Source of the DNA: Brevipalpus yothersi
Taxonomy: Eukaryota; Arthropoda; Arachnida; Trombidiformes; Tenuipalpidae
Length of the DNA stretch: 64,000 bases
Direction of reading: 5' to 3'
Assembly (NCBI GenBank): GCA_003956705.1
Contig: QZCP01000160.1
Coordinates: 1 to 64,000, forward strand
The stretch's first letter is position 1; every line of letters begins with the position of its first letter. The position numbers and the translations under genes were made by a program. This document shows positions 59,401 to 64,000 of this stretch, in pieces. The notes below the pieces were generated by a model, which worked only from the letters and a program-made list of their open reading frames with translations, was not told the DNA's origin and did no database searches.

Positions 59401-61143
59401 ATGGTGAGTGTTTTGTGTGTGTGTACTATTGTTTGATCAAGATGTGATTATTTAATTTTCATATTTTTACTTGATCACAGGTCGCAACACAAATGTTTGT
59501 GTTGTTTGAACATGCTGTCGGATATTCTCTGTTCCGGGTTAAAGAGTACGAAGAGATTGCAAGTCAAATACCCAAGGTGGAGAAGGCCTGCAATGATTTT
59601 ATTAATTTTAAGAATATGGTCCAACTGGTCTCCTATCAGGCACATAAGAGCGGTAATTCCACTTTAGAGAACACATTGAATGTTTCAGAAGGAGAAATGC
59701 ATCCTGATTTACAATTGTTTTTGGACACCAATTTGCCGAAAAGTAGCAAAAAAGTTCAGACCATACTGGGAGTGTCCGATCCCAAGATAGGAACTGTGAT
59801 TCAAGAAAGCAGTGGTGTCACTTGTTCTCATACGGATGTTGTACCAGAGGTGATTCGTGGTATAAGGCTTCATTTTGATCGTCTCGTCGAGAATCTTAGT
59901 GGTAAGACTATTGGCTCATCAGAAGCTGGTTTAGCGCGAAGCTTCTCGAGAAGCAAAGTAAAGTTTAATATTAATCGAGCCGATAACATGATTATTCAAA
60001 GCATAAGTTTGTTAGACCAAATGGACAAAGATATCAACACTTTTTCCATGAGACTCCGAGAGTGGTATGCCTACCATTTCCCAGAACTCCTTAAGCTTGT
60101 TCCCGATAACTATGTTTTTGCTAAAGTTGTTCAAGTAGTTGGGGATCGGAAAAATTTTGACGAGGAGGAGCTGAAACCCAAATTGATGGAAATTTTAAAC
60201 GATGATCAATTGTGTGATTCGATAATAAATGCAGCCAAAACATCGATGGGCATGGACATCTCTCCGATCGATCTCATCAACATTTCCTCTTTTTCATCCA
60301 AAGTTATTAATCTTGCTGAGTATCGTCATCAACTTATGGATTATTTACAGAGCAGAATGCATAATGTTGCCCCGAATCTTTCATCACTGATTGGTGAAAC
60401 TGTGAGTTTTCGAATTTTTTCTTCCTACATCTTCTAATGAACATTATATCTTTTAGGTTGGTGCTCGCTTAATTTCTCATGCTGGTAGTTTAATCAATTT
60501 AGCAAAATATCCTGCATCTACTGTCCAAATTCTTGGTGCCGAGAAAGCTCTATTCCGAGCTCTCAAAACTCGTGGTAACACTCCTAAGCATGGCTTACTT
60601 TTCCATTCAACTTACATTTCACGAGCTGGGACTAGAAACAAGGGGAGAATATCTAGATTCCTAGCCAACAAGTGCAGTATAGCTTCTAGGATCGATTGTT
60701 TCGCAGACAAGCCTCTAGATGTATTCGGCTCTGTCCTGAAACAGCAAGTGGAGGATCGTTTAGTTTTTCTGGATACTGGCACTGTCCCCAAAAAGAATCT
60801 TGAGGTGATGAAAGATGCCGAAGAACAAGTTGCTCAAATATTGCATGAAAAAGCAGAGAAAAAGAAGGCTAAAGCTCTCCGCAAGAAGCAGAAGAGGGAA
60901 TCTAAGCTACAATCCCAGGATGATACGATCGAACAGAACGAAAACGAAAATGGTATGGACACGTCAGAAATCAATGAAAAGGGAGCTACGGATGGGGTTA
61001 ATAAGAATAAGAAGCGTAAAAGAAATCGTGCTGAGGCAGATGAGACTGTCCCAGAGAATGGTGTTGATGGTGATGTGTCTCTCAACAATGATAACTCTCT
61101 CAGTGCAAAGAAAAAGAAGAAAAAGAAGAAGCAAAATGAGTGA
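59401..61143 (+). CDS. NOP56: Nucleolar protein 56, box C/D snoRNP core
   Basis: Core protein of box C/D snoRNPs guiding rRNA 2'-O-methylation. Three exons: 59401-59403 (ATG only), 59481-60401, 60457-61143, giving 536 residues. The ATG is followed directly by a GTGAGT donor and the acceptor TTGATCACAG joins it to GTCGCAACA, making MVATQMFVLFEHAVG, aligned with the family start MVLLHVLFEHAVGY. Nop domain motifs include RADNMIIQSISLLDQ, DINTFSMRLREWY, YPASTVQILGAEKALFRALK and NKGRISRFLANKCSIASRID. The C-terminal tail alternates acidic and Lys-rich clusters. Introns of 77 and 55 nt look too short for a snoRNA. AATAAA at 61216-61221. Confidence 0.97.
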
Positions 61144-62847
61144 TTATATTTTCCTGTAATTTGAATGATCCTCAATCTATTTTGACCCTAAATGTAATTC
61201 ATCTGTTTCATCTAAAATAAATTTCACTTCTGTTCTATAATATAATCATTTGATTTTCTTCCTTTTCTTCTTTTCGTGAAACTTTATTTGAACCATGCAA
61301 CAAACATCAACTACGATCAAAAGGTATGATAGTGAGAGTGGAATATCCACTGAAACACACTTCTCATTGATATGAGAATGTAGGTATTGCAAGCTCTGTT
61401 GAAAGGTCGTACAAGAAAAGTGTATGTCCTTCGTGTACCGTGAATAAACGACTCTATCATGTCGAGTCCTTCTTGATCACTGGACCATATCTTACCACCC
61501 ACCAAATATCTAAACTGTTTCTTCGTCTTCTAAATTTCAACCAAACTTTCTCTCTCGTACCAACTTCTCCCCCCTTTTTCTGGTATACTTTGCCACCCAC
61601 AAGCCTTAGCATCTCAAAATCTTCAATGTAATTCCCACATAACGGAACTCCCCACTTTTTTGGCCTAATAAAAAACTATCTCTATCCACTTCAACTAATG
61701 CTTGCATTTTTCTTTCTTCTCATTTACTACGACTGATCATCTTTCGTCTATTGTCTTGCAGTAATTAACGTGGACACACATACTTACCGATCATTGATTG
61801 ACTAGGTCCAGTGAATTGGTAGTTTCATAGTTTCATCAGGCTTATCAGTGGGAGTGTAGACTGTTTTCCTTTTAGAATCATCGGTTTTTTTGTTTGCAGC
61901 AATTATACGTGATCAAGAGCTTGTAGCACAATTCTTACACGAATAACGAAGGCCATCGACAGCATCCTGAAACATTTTTCACATCTGAAACAGTTTTCAG
62001 TTTGTTTTAGGATTCAGAATCGTTGAGCATTACCGGTGTTTCTTCAGTCAGATCGAATTTTTATTTATATTTATTGACTTATCTCATAATTTGCTTATTT
62101 CTTCTCAATATGAGCTCAAATAGAGATGATCACTGACCGAAAACCTTGACATACAAAGATATGTGATATTGATACAATTTTATATCGCTCAATTTCTATA
62201 ATTATCATGAATCAATTTTGATAATTTGATAATTTCTTAAACTAATTGTGACTCATCAACCACATCATTCACACATTGAATTAATTTTTTAATGAGAAGT
62301 TTTCACACTTATTTGCATCACAATTCATCATTCAATTTAGCATAATCCAACAGACTGCGTGAACTTTCTTTCGATTGAATGATCCAACGGTTCGTGTTCA
62401 CATCTTGACACAGGTCAACTGTTCCGTTGACATCGAGGTTCTCATTGTGATACAACGTGATCTGTGACTTTGTCTGACCAAGATTTGTGATTATAGCTTC
62501 TCAACGGGTGAGTTGATGTCCAGTTAAATCAGAAAAAAATACATTCGATATACTTGAGCCTCGAAACTCTGAAAGACATGTTCTTTTTTCGGTATTGATC
62601 GATGTGTAAATCTTTTGACGATTTTTGTCAACAATTAATATTGTGCTTCCTGATGTTCTTTTTCATTCCCATTTTATTAGATGTGAAACCATTATTTCTC
62701 GAATATGAACATACAAGACTGTGATTCCTTATGGAGAAATATTTTTTCAACAAATGTTATCCATTTTTCCCGATGATTCGAGCAAAGAGAAGGAAGAAGT
62801 CAGCGAGAATCCAAAGATTATCCTAATTTTATTAATGAAAAAAGATT
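61144..62847. other. Intergenic stretch, NOP56 to GMC oxidoreductase
   Basis: About 1.7 kb. Contains the NOP56 poly(A) signal and AT-rich sequence. Short open frames show no motif or splice support. Confidence 0.55.
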
Positions 62848-63453
62848 ATGGTTTCAGTTTCACCTATTCTGCCATCAGTTTTGCCATTATTAACACTTTT
62901 CTGGTTGAGAACTGCTGATGATCAAATATCGTTCAATAGAAAAGATTGGGATCGAGAATATGACTATATTGTGGGTGAGTTTCAGGTGTAAAAAGTTAAA
63001 AATTTCCAACCGTACGATTTGATGTGTAAAATTCCTAATGTGATAAATATTACAATCCAGTTGGTGGCGGATCGGCTGGAGCAGTGTTGGCCAATCGATT
63101 ATCTGAGAATCCAGATTGGAAAGTTCTTCTCATCGAGGCTGGAGGATCAGAAAGTGTTTTAAGTGATATTCCAGTTGCTGCAGCCACACTTCAACTTACA
63201 CCGATAGATTGGGCATTTCAAAGTGAACCACAGGAAGCCTCATGCTATGGTCTAATCAATCGACGATCCCGTTGGCCTCGTGGTCGAGTTCTTGGTGGCT
63301 CATCTGTGCTCAATTATATGTTATACGTTCGAGGGAATCGAAGGGACTATGATCAATGGGCCAAGCTTGGCTGTAAAGGGTGGTCATGGAGAGAAGTTTT
63401 TCCTTACTTCCTGAAATCTGAGGACAACCAAGACCCAAAATTTTTGGCCAATG
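62848..63453 (+). CDS. GMC oxidoreductase (glucose dehydrogenase-like), 5' exons only
   Basis: FAD-dependent secreted oxidoreductase family, expanded in arthropods for cuticle, immunity and detoxification. Two exons seen: 62848-62974 and 63061-63453. The ATG at 62848 gives a hydrophobic leader (MVSVSPILPSVLPLLTLFWL), in frame with REYDYIVVGGGSAGAVLANR, the FAD-binding GxGxxG, and VLLIEAGG. SRWPRGRVLGGSS with LNYMLYVRGNRRDYDQWA is the GMC signature. Exon 2 ends with a GTAAGC donor in phase 1. No third exon is recognisable before the window ends, so the gene is truncated by the window edge. Which GMC subfamily cannot be told. Confidence 0.88.
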
Positions 63454-64000
63454 GTAAGCTGAAAAGTTTTCTTCGGGAACAAAATCTCAATTTCTTATAT
63501 CGACAAGGTTTTAAGGTCCTGAAAGACTTAATGTAATGTGATAATGTCAGATAGTACGATCAATCGATCAGCCTTCGTATACTTCCCTCATTTGCATGAA
63601 TACAGTTTCTCAACCGATATTGATCGACCGACAAAAAGATCTGATTACCTCATAAACACAGTATATTAGTGACTAAAAGCTTTCAAAATTTTTGAATGCT
63701 CAAGTGCATGAGTATTTGATGAAATAAATTCCGAGTTTCAACTCAAGGACTTCAATAGTAAAACATCATTATCAAATTTTCCAGCAGATTTCACTCAGCT
63801 AGTTGTATTCTCTGCTTATATTTGCTTTGATTTCAATGGAAACTCATGCGACGAAATTTTTGAGCCTAAAAAGCATGATGAAATGAGTGATTTTTTATTT
63901 CGAAATTTGTCCTCACAAAAGACTTGGTAAATATTATTATTTTTAATCTGTGATGAGAACATCAAGTGCATTTATGAGAACGAAGTAATTGCAATTTTTT
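63454..64000 (+). other. Presumed intron of the GMC oxidoreductase
   Basis: No exon with family motifs is seen after the donor at 63454. If correct, this intron exceeds 540 nt, long for this locus. AT-rich, with no repeats of note. Confidence 0.45.

Noticed and set aside
59404..60456. Box C/D snoRNA in NOP56 introns
   Set aside because: NOP56 introns host snoRNAs in some animals, but these are 77 and 55 nt and lack a proper C/D box pair.
60834..61175. 113- and 114-codon open frames on both strands
   Set aside because: Shadows of the Lys/Glu-rich NOP56 tail.
62721..62918. Open frame overlapping the GMC leader
   Set aside because: It is out of frame with the FAD-binding exon; the ATG at 62848 gives a continuous leader and correct phase.
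1..64000. Transposons, integrated viruses or CRISPR arrays
   Set aside because: No transposase, reverse transcriptase, integrase or capsid-like frame, no long terminal or inverted repeats noticed by eye, and the only repeat arrays are simple microsatellites without spacers.

Overview
This is nuclear DNA of a small-genome metazoan, most likely an arthropod and perhaps an acariform mite (inference only). The grounds are AT-rich sequence, GT-AG introns mostly 55-100 nt long, tightly packed genes on both strands, an EF-hand nicotinamidase of the insect Naam type, a natriuretic-peptide-type receptor guanylyl cyclase and an animal POMT2. I see no bacterial operons, viral genes, CRISPR arrays or recognisable transposons.

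Layout. Positions 1-12.8 kb hold no gene I can support. They are dominated by (GA)n/(CT)n tracts, including two with 10-14 bp higher-order periodicity, and may be intergenic or large introns of the next gene. 12.8-13.9 kb holds the 3' exons of an LDLa single-pass membrane protein. 15.3-20.2 kb is a complete receptor guanylyl cyclase in 11 exons. Its stop codon overlaps the stop codon of the convergent V-ATPase c-subunit gene inside one TTAA. 21.4-25.4 kb holds COX15 (+), ATAT1 (-) and HAUS1 (+), followed by tRNA-Leu(TAA) on the minus strand. 27.3-28.8 kb is a lysosomal phospholipase A2 (PLA2G15 type) and 29.4-34.6 kb is C2CD5 on the minus strand.

35.3-43.2 kb holds MRPS27, ATPAF1, DDX47, an FBXO22-like gene and Naam (-). 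43.8-44.9 kb is a secreted S1 serine protease and 45.5-48.4 kb is POMT2. An unrecognised ORF (49.0-49.5 kb), DRG1 (-), MRPL35, a phytanoyl-CoA-hydroxylase-like gene lacking its metal ligands, and a TMEM55-type phosphoinositide phosphatase (-) follow. 58.2-58.6 kb encodes a small membrane protein behind a TATA box. NOP56 and the 5' exons of a GMC oxidoreductase close the window; the last runs off the right edge.

Most genes are housekeeping: mitochondrial biogenesis (COX15, ATPAF1, MRPS27, MRPL35), ribosome biogenesis (DDX47, NOP56, DRG1), microtubule biology (ATAT1, HAUS1) and endolysosomal function (V-ATPase c, PLA2G15, TMEM55). They are unrelated in pathway and arranged as divergent pairs with 0.3-0.7 kb between start codons and convergent pairs with very short or overlapping 3' ends. 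Exon models were built by hand from splice signals, reading phase and family similarity. Complete models sum to multiples of three, but none has transcript support here. No single exotic system stands out. The best leads are the probable PHYH-like pseudoenzyme, the TTAA stop overlap, start-codon-only first coding exons, and two unfamiliar small proteins.
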